Shown in pieces: positions 33,862 to 46,200 of a DNA stretch of 64,000 nt. Source of the DNA: Staphylotrichum longicolle (Eukaryota > Ascomycota > Sordariomycetes > Sordariales > Chaetomiaceae). The position numbers were made by a program, and so were the translations under genes. The first letter of the stretch is position 1. Every line of letters begins with the position of its first letter. Where the stretch lies: positions 4,216,001 through 4,280,000 of the forward strand of contig JAHCVI010000003.1 of NCBI GenBank assembly GCA_019096155.1. Direction: 5' to 3'. Under the pieces are notes generated by a model. That model saw only the letters and a program-made list of their open reading frames with translations, had not been told where the DNA came from and did not search any database.

Positions 33862-36190
33862 ATGGACCAACAGCATCCCCAGGCCCGCGGGCGCTCACCC
33901 GCGGCCGCGTCCCCCGCCGGGGGTATAAGGAATGCCCACTCGCCGTCGCCTGCTCGCTTCCCCCTTCCGACTGATCCCGGAGCCTCATCCATCGGTCTCG
34001 GTGTCGGCATTGTCGACCCTTCTCTTCAGCAGTTCCCTGTGACCCAGCCTGACTTCTCGGCCTATGACGCGAACGCGGCTAGCTTCCTGAGCAACCAGCA
34101 GTCTGCACCGCAACCCTTCTCCCAGCCAGGCCTTGCGAACCCCCCCACCATCCCCGCCTTCGACTTGACGCAGAGCTTCGTCGACCAGGTCAAAGCTGAC
34201 CCATCGCCTTTCGGCACCCCGAACCTCGGCAGCTTCCCACCGCACTCACAGCAGCCGCAGCAGGCGAATCTGCTCGCGCCTACCTTTGGCGACGCCGATT
34301 TCACCATCTTCCCCCCGCAGGCAGGCGAACCGCAGTTCAATACGCCGCTGTTTGGCACCGACAGCCAGCAGCAGCTCTCCGCCGCCGACTCCAACATGAT
34401 GGCTCAAGCGAACCAGAACCCTACCCCTCCCCACCTCCTCAATCCCGATATGCACCAGCCGGGTTCCGCGAACCACTCCCCGCGCTTCAGCCAGCATCAG
34501 TTCTCGTCGCCGCCGGGACGGCACTCGAGGAATGTGTCGCTCGGCCCAGAGGCAGCGCTGCTGCCAGGGCAAATCGATTGGACTCACGCCGGTCCCCAAT
34601 TCCAAGGGCACAGACGGTCCGCCTCCGAGTTTTCTGACGTCTCCTCGGCCGCGGCTTCTCCCAACCTCGTCAGCTCAGACACGTTTGACCACCTCGATCA
34701 GAGCCATTCGCCGATGCAGCGTCCGCAGGACCCTGGGCTGTTCCATGAGCTGCACGGAATCGGGAGCTTCAGCATCTCTGATCCTGTCACGCACACCCCG
34801 AGCCATGGAGCGAGGAGCCCGTCTCATAGCCCGGCCATCTCGCCTCGAATACTACCCCAGCAGCTACCTGAGATGGGTCAGCAGGGCAGTTTCATACTGC
34901 CGACCCAAAGCAACAGCTTTGGTCCGCCGCCGTCGTACCTGCAGGCCCCGCAAGAGGCGTTCCCCCAGCTTCCACAGGATACCTCAGAGATGCAGACAAT
35001 GCCGGCACCGCCGTCGATTAATATCGACTTCGCACCGACGTCCGTTAAGAGCGGCTTCGAGCAGCCGAAAAGTATTGATGTGGATTCATTAACGCCGCCA
35101 GAGCGGGGTGCGTATTCCCGTTTCTGCCAGGTCTTGACATACGAGAAACTGACATTGTTCTTCGCTAGGCCGCCCTAGGATACAGCGTCCCCGCGCTGTC
35201 ACCGACCCATACAACAATGGTGCCACCCTCCTGAGCGTCCATCGTAGTGCCTCGGCCTCCGGGGGTCTTTCTCCAGATGCTGCCGCGGCGGGTCGGTCCG
35301 ACTCGTCCCGCTCACCGTCCCCTCTTGATCACGGAAGCATCCCGGCTTCGGCGAGTAGAAGGCGCCAGTCTACCTCTGCGGTTCCCAACAACGTCATGGC
35401 GCTCCGTCTTGTAGATCCAGAGTACAGCGGTGGCGCCCAGGGGGAGGGCGGCGGAGGCGGGTCGAAGCGCGTTCAGAAGCATCCCGCGACCTTCCAGTGC
35501 ACGCTCTGCCCGAAGCGCTTTACGCGAGCGTACAATCTCCGATCCCATCTCCGGACACACACCGACGAGAGGCCGTTTGTGTGCACCGTGTGCGGCAAGG
35601 CGTTCGCGCGACAGCACGACCGGAAGCGGCACGAGGGCCTCCATTCTGGCGAGAAGAAGTTTGTCTGCAAGGGAGACCTCAAAAGGGGCGGGCAGTGGGG
35701 CTGTGGCCGTAGGTTTGCCCGTGCCGATGCACTGGGCCGCCACTTCCGCTCTGAGGCGGGCCGCATCTGCATCAAGCCGCTGCTCGACGAGGAGATCTCG
35801 GACCGCATGAGGGCATGGGACGAGGAGCAGAGGCAGCAAGCGCAGCACGCCATGGCCCAGGGAATGGCCATGCAGCCCGGCATGATGATGCCGCCCGGCC
35901 TAGACCCCAACACCGGCGGGTACCCAATGGACGCGAGCGGCAACTATGCGCTACCCCAGGCGTTGTTGGCGCAGTATCCTGCGCTTGCGCAGATGAACTG
36001 GGGTGCCGGCGACATGGGCGGCAGCGGCATCGAGGACGATCTGAGCGGCAGAAGTAGCTTTGATGCCAGCGACTACGATGACGGTGACGACGGCGGTTAC
36101 GTCAGCGGACCCGGCACCGGGTTCGGGCAGGGTGGCATGCAGGAGAACTTCGGCGACATGGGCTACGCTAGCGACTATGGCGGGCGCTGA
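33862..36190 (+). CDS. Crz1/CrzA-like calcineurin-responsive C2H2 transcription factor
   Basis: Exons 33862-35107 and 35169-36190; 755 residues. The first 480 residues are Gln/Pro/Ser-rich, as expected for an activation region under phospho-control. Zinc fingers: FQCTLCPKRFTRAYNLRSH, FVCTVCGKAFARQHDRKRH, and an atypical third finger with a long Cys spacing (CKGDLKRGGQWGCGRRFARA...H). The stretch from KHPATFQCTL to GRICIKPLLDEE is characteristic of fungal CrzA/Crz1. The motif PSINID (35011-35028) fits the PxIxIT-type calcineurin docking site. The protein would be dephosphorylated by calcineurin on Ca2+ influx, enter the nucleus and activate Ca2+ and stress genes. The C-terminus is Gly/Asp-rich. 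The intron acceptor at 35168 was chosen over a second TAG at 35178 because only it keeps the frame. Confidence 0.9.
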
Positions 36191-37392
36191 TCTCTTTCTC
36201 CCCACCACTTCCGCCTTTCGTTTCTTTTTTTCCCTTTTGTTCTCTCTTGATCTCCCGGTACAGGACAGCAACCGGATTCTTTGGGCACACTTCTTTGGAC
36301 AAGGATGGATACTACCGTTCCGGATGGATGCTTAGGCTTATACCTTGCTTTTCATTGATACTTTCTTTGGAAAAATTCCCCGCAGAGCCTGGATTGGCAG
36401 TTATAGCGTGTGGGTGGGAGGTTCTGTTGATGACAATCATGATTCTGTTGTTATGTTTTACTTCTCATGAGGCTAGATGGGTGGTTGCTGGGCCTGATGT
36501 CAAGTAACATGGGGCTGTCGGCGTTGTTATGACTGTTTGGATTCTGATTTTGTAGACTGGATTGCAATTGCTTATAGATACAAGCCCGATGTGGTATTCC
36601 GTCTTGCGTATGTGTGAAGGGGTGGGTGAAATCCTTTGGACGGCAGTCCGCCAAGGAGGGTCCGGTGGTGAAGTTGGGTGCTCGTTTGGGCGGATCCCGA
36701 GTTGGAAGTCTATTCTCCCTCCGACATCCTCGGCCCGGCACCGACACCGTCTCAGCTCCGCCCGTGTCCCCACCATCCCACCAATGCATGCTCCGGTGCC
36801 TCCTTAGGCCTTGTACTCCTGGATTTGTCAGTTAAGTCTCCGGAGGATTGGCCAAATGAATCCCGTCAGCCCTAATTCCCGAGGCAAATAAACACAGCGA
36901 GGCATAAAGAACTTCCTGGTTGTGGTGTTGATTACTACACATCGACGCCATTACTAATCCCTCCCCACCGCCGTTCTGTGGATATGCCGTCCCAAGTTGC
37001 ATTCCCCGGCCAGCTTCGGAACGGCCTTGTTACGACACAGGTGAGGTTTGCTCATGAACTGCCCCCTTGACTCTTGTGGGGCAGATATAGCCACTCGATG
37101 CTGGTATTCGGTTGCCTTGTTTTGGCAGAGGCCAAGGGGAGTGTCGGACCTTGGTTCCTGCTGCATTGTTGTTGAAAGGACCCCCACTTAGATGAGAGAC
37201 GTCGTACGTGTCTACGAGGAGGATTTCTAATCATCCACGAAGTATATCTTGACAAGCCAGCCCGATTCTCTTCTCCACAAAGAGCAGCTCCCCATCCTCA
37301 CTCCTCACCCCTGATAACAATACCCCTGAACATCGCAACTGCTATTACCACACTCATCTGCAATCACCACCAATACAACCACCATCATCATC
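36191..37392. other. Intergenic region
   Basis: 3' flank of the Crz1-like gene and 5' flank of the oxidoreductase gene. No gene or clear element is supported; the ATG at 37393 is preceded by a CAT-rich leader (accatcatcatc). Confidence 0.4.
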
Positions 37393-38468
37393 ATGGCACC
37401 CCCATCGGAGATCAAAGCCGTAGTCATCACCAAGCCCGGTACGGCCGAGGTCAAGACGGTGCCTCTGCCCACCCTCCCCGAGGACTACATCCTCGTCCGC
37501 CCCACGGCCGTGGCGCTCAACCCGACAGACTGGAAGCACGTCGGCATGGGGGAGAGCACCGTGGGAACACGCGTTGGGTGCGACTACGCCGGCATCGTCG
37601 AGCAGGTCGGACCCAAGGTGACCAAGCCGTTCGCCAAGGGCGACCGCATCTGCGGCATCGTCCACGGATCCAACAGCGTGCAGCCCGAGGGCGGCGCGTT
37701 CGCCGAGTACATCATCGTCAAGGGCGACCTGCAGATCAAGACCCCCGACAACCTGACCGACGAGGAGGCCGCGACGCTGGGCGTGGGCATCAGCACGGTC
37801 GCGCAGGGCCTCTACCAGACCCTCCAGCTGCCCCCCCCACCACCCCGACCACCGCCAACCCGCCTCCGGAGATCCTCATCTACGGCGGCAGCACCGCGAC
37901 CGGCATCCTCGGCATCCAGCTCGCCACGCTCTCGGGCTACCGCGTCGCGACGACGTGCTCCCCGTCCAACTTTGACTACGTCAGGTCCCTCGGCGCGCGG
38001 GGGGTCTTTGACTACCGCTCCCCGACCGTGGTCGACGAGATCAAGGCGTGGAGCGCCGACCCGGACGCGCTCACCCTGGCGTGGGACTGCGTCAGCGGGG
38101 GCGGGTCGACCGAGATTTGCGCGGCCGCGCTGAGCAGGACGCGTCCGGGGCGGTACTGGGGGCTGCTGGCGATCGACGACAAGGTGGTCAAGGGGGTGAA
38201 CGACAAGGTGGAGAGCGGGTACCGGTTGGCGTACACCATGTTTGGGGAGCCGTTTGAGAAGAGGGTGAAGGTGCCCGCGATTCCGGCGGACTATGAGTTT
38301 GGAAAGATGTTTTGGGAGGTGGCGCGGGGGTTGTTGGTGGAGGGAAAGGTCAAGCCAGCGAGGGCGGATGTGAACCGCGGTGGGAAGGGGTTGGAAGGTG
38401 TGCTGGTGGGGTTGGATGAGTTGAAGCAGGGGAAGGTGAGTGGTGTCAAGTTGGTGTATACCCTCTGA
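37393..38468 (+). CDS. Zinc-independent MDR oxidoreductase (enoyl-reductase-like), frameshifted at a C run
   Basis: Single exon, 358 residues if the frame is restored. The N-terminal GroES-like domain shows LNPTDWKHVG, GCDYAGIVEQVG and FAKGDRICGIVHG; the C-terminal half has the NAD(P)-binding YGGSTATGILGIQLA and a VFDYRSP segment. The motif NPTDWKH marks the fungal MDR group that includes LovC/ToxD-like trans-enoyl reductases and stand-alone dehydrogenases; the structural and catalytic zinc ligands of classic alcohol dehydrogenases are missing. It probably reduces an enone or enoyl substrate with NADPH; no polyketide synthase is adjacent, so a secondary-metabolite role is not supported. At 37831-37838 a run of eight Cs joins two frames: the first half reads in one frame and the second in another, and one additional C would reconcile them. 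Confidence 0.85.
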
Positions 38469-38678
38469 AGGGATTGCGGTTGGTGTGACCAGCGATAGAG
38501 AAGAGGTAGAATGATTGATGATAAATTCGATGGTTTCGAGTGATGTGTCCCCGAACATCCCAGACTGATGAATGGCAACCCTATGCTCCACGGGTATCGC
38601 TCAAAAAAACACACAAAGGAGCCCATAAGGTGAAAAGGAATACCTCAAACCCACCACCCCTGACCTGCTCTCTGACGG

Positions 38679-39269
38679 TTATTGCGTAGGACCCCCGGTC
38701 TGCGCAGCGTTGTTCTGCTCTCCGCCGGACTGCACGAGATTGTTTATGACCTGCTGCAAGAGAGCTTGGTGCCCAGCTGATAACCGCGTCCTGACAAATG
38801 GCCTGACTAGGGCGCTGCACTCAACATTGGAAATATCGACCAGCTCGTAATCGCCATCACCGGGTCCCGCGACCAGCTCAGGGCCGTCCTCGACCTCGCC
38901 TCGGCGCCTCACTTCATAGCTGCTCCGGACAGTCACGCCAGCCTGGGCGTGAGCACAACACCGGACACCATGCTCGACGCTCTGGAAGACGCAAGGGATG
39001 GCGACTTCTTTGCTAGCCCAGGAGCCGAGGCCGGGGATGATAGGCACGCAGTCGTAGACGATAAATGCCTGTAGCTTTTGGCCATCGGCGCGAAAGAAGG
39101 GATCGTTCACCACCTCTTCAACTTCCACGGGGCGACGTTCGTAGCGGTCGAGGTAGGGGTTTGGGGTAATAAGGGCTTCGTAAGTCTGAAGCGCGGCGAT
39201 GACGATATCCGGAGCCAGCGAGGCCGGAATTGGCACCCGAGTGATGACAGTGAAGGATGATGGAGACAT
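38679..39269 (-). CDS. DUF7053-like fungal protein
   Basis: Single exon, 196 residues from the ATG at 39269. The layout (SSFTVITRVPIPASLAPDIV, ALQTYEALITPNPYLDRYER, AFIVYDCVPIIPGLG, KEVAIPCVFQSVEHGVRCCA, HAQAGVTVRSSYEVR) resembles a fungal family of small beta-rich proteins I recall as DUF7053: an N-terminal SxF-x-T-x-x-PIP start, an 'alpha' region listing a start level and a final polar tail. No signal peptide or membrane helix. The C-terminal 20 residues are Gln/Asn/Gly-rich. Function is unknown. It converges with the oxidoreductase gene, leaving 210 bp between stops. Confidence 0.7.
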   Translation of the reverse strand: MSPSSFTVITRVPIPASLAPDIVIAALQTYEALITPNPYLDRYERRPVEVEEVVNDPFFRADGQKLQAFIVYDCVPIIPGLGSWASKEVAIPCVFQSVEHGVRCCAHAQAGVTVRSSYEVRRRGEVEDGPELVAGPGDGDYELVDISNVECSALVRPFVRTRLSAGHQALLQQVINNLVQSGGEQNNAAQTGGPTQ

Positions 39270-42200
39270 TGTGGTTTATGACTTGGCGTTGATGAGGGTT
39301 TGGTGAAGCCGATATCTTCCTGGGTGCTTCGGTGGGAAGGAAGAGCTCTCTTTGTCTGGAGGCTTTGTCTTGGCCACGCGACGACGAAACCACATGCAGG
39401 TCGCCTTTGAGAAGTGAGGTGCCGGTTCAAAAGCGAGGCAGAGATAGTTCGAGGATGATGGGCGTTGAAAGACTCGATGGTGACGAGGATGACTGATGAA
39501 CTTGACTGATGAATTGGTGATGACTTGGGGTGCCAACTCGCACGCGCAAGCAGAAAACAGATTGTGAGGTGGCACAGCGTGAGACTCAAGCAGTGAGTTT
39601 CGAAGCAAAACCCACTTCCAATTGGGATCTCACGTCATCACATCTGGCTGAAGTGTCAGAATGTTTTGCAAGCTCCTTGGGGCATTTTTGGGGCCAGCGA
39701 GATGCACAGCCATTCGTTGTGTGTTGGTGGTGTCGGCGTGAAGTCCCCAGGCCGGGGATCGAAGCTTCGATGACAGCAAAACCGGCTAATTGGGGAAGTT
39801 TCCAAACGGACACACTCACACTCTGTCAATCTCCAGAATGTATCACAGTGCCACGCCCTGCAGCTCGAGACGTCCGAGGCTGTGTGCTACCATGCTCGTG
39901 TTGGAGAATTGCACTTTGGTGGCTGCAATGGGTGAGCTGGAACGCACGGTCATCTGAAACAAGCTGCGGTGCCCTCTGTAACTGGGGTCTCGCTCAACCT
40001 TTCCGCTGAGGTGAAACATTATGTCTCAAAGCGGCCCAAGACCACCTCGAGATGGCAAATGCTACGTCCAGAGTGCATTCTGTCAAAAATCGCCCACCCA
40101 AAACTATCGCCAATACTGCGTACATGTCAAGTTTCCGAACTCTCGTTCAGAGCTGCTCTTGAGACTCTGCGAAGGCGACTACTTCACGAAAACTTCCTTC
40201 CAAAAGAAAGGCACGCCCAGGTTTTACACGCATGGGTCCATGTGCGGGCTGTCTGCATTCCCCAAGCCTCGCTGACAACAGATAGAGGTCATTTAGGGTC
40301 GAGCCGCTTGAGGTGACTCGGGACTCGATGCTCATCCTGCAAACTTCCGGAAGAGCAGCCAACGACGCGTCAAGATGAAAAATTTCGCGCAGCTGATTCC
40401 ACTTTCTCGGAAGCTGTTGACCAGTCGCGGATTGCTGTCTCGACAACAGAGTCTGGCGGTGAAGAAGCATGCAAAACGGGCCACCAGCCAGCAAGTCCCA
40501 GCCCCATTTGGGCGCCGACCGCCCCAGTCTGCAGGGCGCAGGTGGGGCCAGGGTCCTGCCTGCCACGGGAGTTCGCGGCTGGGCGGCCCTGCGCCGAATA
40601 GCGGGGCAAAAGCGCCAAAGAGGAAACGTCAGAGCCCTAACCAACTGGGACAACCCAAACAGATCAACCGCTGAGCTATCGCCATCGCCAAACACCAAAA
40701 CGATGCGGCCTGGAGAAAAGAATACTCTGAATTCTGTGTCCCTAAGCAGGTGCTGGGTAATGGCAGATGCTCTTCTCACGATACAATTTGCTCTGCCGAT
40801 GACCTGAGGAACCATCTTGGGGCGTCACTTCAAACCCCTGTCGCTGCAGACGGCACCCCGCAGCTCTCAGTGACGATACCTGACTTGCCCGTCTCCAGTC
40901 GGCCCTGACGAGGACAGACAAGGTGTAGCCGGCACATTGCTACAGGCGCATGGCTGCCCAGTTTGCGACGTAGCAGTACCCACTACCATCGATGCGCGAA
41001 CTCGATTCGCGGAAGTCGTCGCGTGTTCTGCAGCTGGAGATCGGGCTGCAGATGCTATTCACGGTCACGATGCACCACATGGCCTGTCGGTGGATGCGGT
41101 GCCAGCAAGATCACGCAAGACTCGAACGGAGAGCAACTCCAGTCTCTACCGCCCATATGAACGACCAGAGAATTCCCACCGATCTCCGAGGAGCAGGAAG
41201 CGATCACCTCCGCGTCCTCACGGTAAGTCTCTTGCGCGAGAGACGGCAATATCAGTGGTTGTGACGAAAAAAGAGTGCTAAAGAACAGGCATTGGATGAA
41301 ATTGATGGCCGCTTCTCCTGTGTATGACACAAGCCTTGCCGGGTCACAGGTGCTCCCGTTCTCGTGACCGGGCGCACCTCTTGGTGGTCTTGCTCAACGA
41401 TGGCAGGGTCGCAACAAGCTGTGGGGTAATAATCATGGCTGTCAGGAAGTGGGACCAAGCCGGTATGTAAGGCATGTGTCTCAAGACCGCTCTGTTGCGT
41501 GTCGTCAAGCATGACTTGCAGGCATATCACTTGATACAGGGTAACATGAATGGAGAGAAAAGTACACAGAACATCTACTCAGCCAGCCCTCACTTTTGAA
41601 GCCTTTCAACAAGAGAAAAGAACAGCCAGCGGCACAAACGTATCCATCTGAAGAAGGTCCAGTCTGGGCATGGTTACACGTACGGAAAATTACAGCACAG
41701 GGGCCCGAGCATCGGGACTGGGACGGGAGGGTCATACCAAACAGGATTGGGACCCCATCCCTCCCTGGCAACCACCAGCCAATAACAGCCCATGAGCCCA
41801 GCCATCACAAAATCTTTCTTGTCGCTGAGGCTGGTGACAGGACACAAGCTCTCCGGTATTTACCCCACCTGACACACCAGAGAGTGGGATGGTGGCAGGG
41901 ATCCAAGCTGTGATGAAGCGAGGTTCAAGAAACGGCTTGGAACTCGGCGACGGACTGCCACCCATCTCTTCCAGCTTCCACGTCTACGAAGGTACTGCGT
42001 GGGGTGTGAACACTCCCGGCTGGATTTCCATTTACATCTGACCGTGGTCTGAACCGATCATCGACATCCCTGCAGTGCTTCCGCATCCGCTGCCGCCCGT
42101 TGTGCTTGCAGGAGCCAGGGAGGGGGGTTGTACATCCGCCGGGGTGCTCTCGGCCGTGCATGAATACCTCATTAGGGTGAACTCCGCCATTCTGTTTGAC

Positions 42201-43255
42201 GATCAGGCTCCCGGGCCACTCACACAACAGCCTTCTTTTTTGCCTTCACGCGTCCCAGCTGCTCGACACAGCGGCAGCCGGTTCGAAAAGAGGCCACATT
42301 TGGCGGTGTGGTGGCACAACACGGCCAGCCTTGGAGCAACACGCCAATCCCCATTCCCTCGGCGCGTTGTCGTCCAGATCCCGCCCGACCATTGGTCCCA
42401 GTCACACCCCCCCTCTGCTGCGGGCGACGAATCTTTTTCGCTGCCGGGAATGACAGTGCTTCCGAAAAAGGGGCACATTCGAACGAAGCGGTCGGGAGTC
42501 TGAAAATTCTCGATACTGCAGCGCTGGCCTGGTAGCCATCTGCTTCGTTTGCGCTTGAAGAGCCAGGCAGCGGGCAGCGGGCAGCACTCACAACCAAGAC
42601 AAACAGCGTGCCTGCCAACATCGGAAACAGCCTCGGCGCACGCCTCGAGCCTCGAGCCTCGCTCACCGCGGGTTCGTACAGACAATCACCATTCTCGATT
42701 CGCATCCGGTGGCCCTCGCCCGCCAGATACCGCAGCACCACATGTGTTTGACCGAAGTCAGCCGGTGTACCGTCAACGTGCTCGACTTTCACAATGGCCA
42801 GTGCTCTGGTTCTCAACCCACCCGACATCTGGCAGGGCCGCGCCGCTCATGGCTTACCGACACCCAAGGTTTCAACAAGGACGACTGGGTGGGATGAGCG
42901 GTCCGGAAGGTCCTCGGAGAGGGCCGCTTTGGAATCAAGACTAAACCTCATCGCACACGCCTGGATAGAGCTATGCGCAAGTCTCAAGGTAAGGTTGGAT
43001 GGCCCTTGTGGTGGGCGCATTCCCATTTGGAAGTCTTCAAGTGCAGTACTTGGCCGTGAACACCACAAAGTCTCTCAAGGGTGACTTCCCGGTTCAGTCA
43101 TCAATCTGTATTCAGGAAACGTCTGTCTGAAATTCACTGGCGAAGTCCTGCCTAGAACAGGCGTGGTCCATGTCATCATCCCGAGAAGTTCTGTTGTCCG
43201 GTTCACTAACAGACACAGATACAGGAATCGCAACCCCTCTCTCGTAGCCCCTTGA
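39270..43255. other. Gene-poor 4-kb region
   Basis: No gene is convincing. Two stretches deserve mention: an 84-codon ATG-initiated frame at 40021-40275 with several cysteines, and an RS/Pro-rich stretch at about 41090-41221 that ends at a consensus donor (ACG|GTAAGT). A possible first exon of the giant gene (ATGCGCAAGTCTCAAG followed by GTAAGG) lies at 42974-42989. Open frames longer than 150 codons (for example 40147-40815 minus) have random-looking composition. Confidence 0.4.
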
Positions 43256-46200
43256 TTCACCCAAGCATCTCCCCGAGCTGGACTCGGCTTCTACGATCCG
43301 CCGAAGACCACGAATCCTCATTCGGGGTTCTCCACGACCCAACCGACAGTGGCGCTTACGCAAATAGACGCCAACTCCCTGCAGGCGGCCTTCCAACGCC
43401 AGCCGCCGCGCAAGCCAAAGTTGACCCCGAAAGGGTACGTCGAAAGGACGACCTCCTCAACGACCCGACTGCCAGCTTTCAGATCGACTTCAGAAGTGAG
43501 GAAGGCTTCCGGCAGGCAGCAAAGAAGAAGAAGAAGGCCACACCCGCCAAATCCAACAACAATAACAGCAGCAGCAACAATGCTGACGACAGCGCCAAGA
43601 AGGAGGAAGACGCAGGTGACGCGAACAACGGGGATACGGGTGGCGATGCCCCGTCTGGAGATGCTGGCGGCGATAGTGGCGGCGATGGCGGCGGCGGCGG
43701 CGGAGGTGACGATAAGAAAGAGGAAGAGAAGCAGGAAGAGGTGAAGGAGGAGTCGAAGGAGGAGTCGAAGGAGGAGCCGAAGGAAGAAGAGAAGGAAGAG
43801 AAGAACGTGCCGGTGGTTGAAGCAAACCCACTGGATGACTGGGCCACGGCTGCTGTCAGCACTGGCAAAAAGAAGAAGAAGGGCAAGGGTGCCGCCGCTG
43901 CCGAGCCTCCCCCTCCTGCGCCTCCTCCCCCAGTAGAGGAGAAAGCCACGGCCGACTTCGGGCTCCCTGCTGTGGAGACTGGATCGGGGAGCTTCGACGC
44001 GTTCCAGGAGATCAAGCTGGACGAAAACCCATCCCTCGACCTTCAGTTTGGTTCCGCGACAGAGACAAAATCGTCCGGCGGCTTTGGTGGATGGGGCTCG
44101 GGTTGGGCCAGCAACATTGGTTGGGGTTTTGGCTCCAAGACCTCCAAGGATGAGAAGCCCAAAGACTCCGTCGAGGACAACCCGTGGGGCAAAATCAAGA
44201 AAAAGACTGGCCTCGCTTTTGGCGCGCTCGACGATGCAGGTGGAAATGATCAGGATGCAAAGGCTGCTGAGATCGAGACAAAAGACGTCAAGAAAGACGA
44301 CGGATTTGATTTTGGCTTCTCTTCGACAACGACGAAAACCAAGAAGAAAAAGAACATCTGGGACGTTGACCCTGTCCCAGAACCCGCCCCTGACCCGCCT
44401 GCCCCGGCTCCAGATCCGCCAGCGCCGCCAGCGCCGCCCGAGGATGACGGATTCGCCGTCACAACAAAGAAAGGCAAAAAGAAGAAGGGAGCACTGGCCG
44501 TTGAGGAACCCAAGATCGAGGAACCCCCGAAACCGACCGAGTCGGAGACCAAAGCAGCGGATGACGCTTGGGGCTTTTGGGGCGCGAAGAAGAAGACCAA
44601 GAGTTCCGCCGAAGAGCCGAAGCCCGAGGAGAAGCCTGCAGATCCGGAGCCGGAGCCGGAACCGGAACCGGAACCTGCCGTAGACACCAGCGCCTGGGGC
44701 TGGGGTGCCGCTACGACCACCAAAAAGAGCAAGAAGAAGAAAGGTAAGGATGATGTCGCTGATGAACCGCCGAAGGACCCAGAGCCAGAACCAACACCCG
44801 AGCCCGATCCGGTGCCAGTCAAGAAGGATGAGGACGACTTTTGGGGTTCACTCACCAAAAAGGACAAAAAGAAGAAGGGCAAGAATGCGGTGCCTGAACC
44901 TGAGCCTCCAAAAGAACCCGAACCCGAACCGGAGCCGGAGCCGGAGCCCGTGCCTGAACCAGAAAAGAAAGAGGATGATATCTGGGGCCTCAGCACTTCC
45001 AAGAAGGACAAGAAGAAGAAGGGTAAGAATGTCGTCTCAGAGCCTGATCCCCCCCGAGAACCAGAGCCGGAGCCGGAGCCTGTCAAGGAGCCCGAGACGA
45101 AGAACGACGACCCCTGGGGGTTGGCCACCTCAACATCTAAGAAGGACAAGAAGAAGAAGGGAAAGAACAAGGACCCTGACCCTGAGCCTCCCAAAGAACC
45201 CGAACCGGAACCGGAACCCGAGCCGGAGCCGGAGCCAGAGCCAGAACCCGAACCCGAACCAGTGCAGGCGGAACCGGAGAAGAACGAAGATATCTGGGGC
45301 GTTAGCACATCCAAGAAGGATAAGAAGAAGAAAAAGGGCAAGAAGGATGAGCCGGAACCTGTGAAGCAGCCCGACCCTGAGCCGGAGCCGGAACCGGAGC
45401 CGGAACCGGAGCCGGAACCTGTGCCAGAACCGACACCTGAGCCGGAAAAGAAGGAGGAAGACGACATCTGGGGCCTTGGCACTTCTAAAAAGGACAAGAA
45501 GAAGAAAAAGAAGGGCCAGGCGGATCCGGAGCCCGAGCCCATGAAGGAGCCTGAACCGGAGCCAGTCGACCCTGAGCCGAAGCAAGAGGACGACTTCTGG
45601 GGCTCGCTTAGTAGCTCCAAGGACAAGAAGAAGAAAAAGAAGGGGGCCGTCGAGGAGATTGCGCAGGTGGCCGAGGAGGACGGCAAGGATCTGATCGATT
45701 TCGACAAGCCGGCGGATTTGGACAAGAACGACTTCTTCAGTTCCTGGAGCACGGGGATTGACAAGACGAAAGGCGAGGATCCGATCGATGACCCCGCCGC
45801 GGATGACGCATGGGGCCAGACGACATCGTCAAAGAAAAAGAAGAAGGGTAAGCCGCATCACCCGACCGTGGCTCACACTTAGCAGCTTGATATTATTTCA
45901 AACTAGAAACTAATCCATACACAGGGAGCAAGAAGCAGGCCGAAGAAGAAGAGGAGGAGCGCAAGGCCCAGGAAGCTGAGGAGCAGGCCAAGCAAGAGGA
46001 GGAGGAACGACAACGGCAAGAAGAGGAGGAGCGGCTACAGAGGGAGGCCGAGGAGCAAGCGGCCAGGGACGCTGAGGATGCCGAAGCGGCCAAGGAAGAG
46101 GAGGAACTGGCAGCGCTCAAGATCAAGAAGACCAAGAAGAAGAAGTTCACCAAGGCTGACCAAGAAAAGTTCGACCGCTTGACGGCGAGCATCAGGCGGC

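Noticed and set aside
40147..40815. 222-codon minus-strand frame in the gene-poor region
   Set aside because: Random-looking composition, no motifs, no splice context.
44250..45764. 504-codon minus-strand frame rich in Gly/Ser/Phe
   Set aside because: Antisense of the EPEP/KKDKKKK repeats in the giant gene; composition follows from the repeat.
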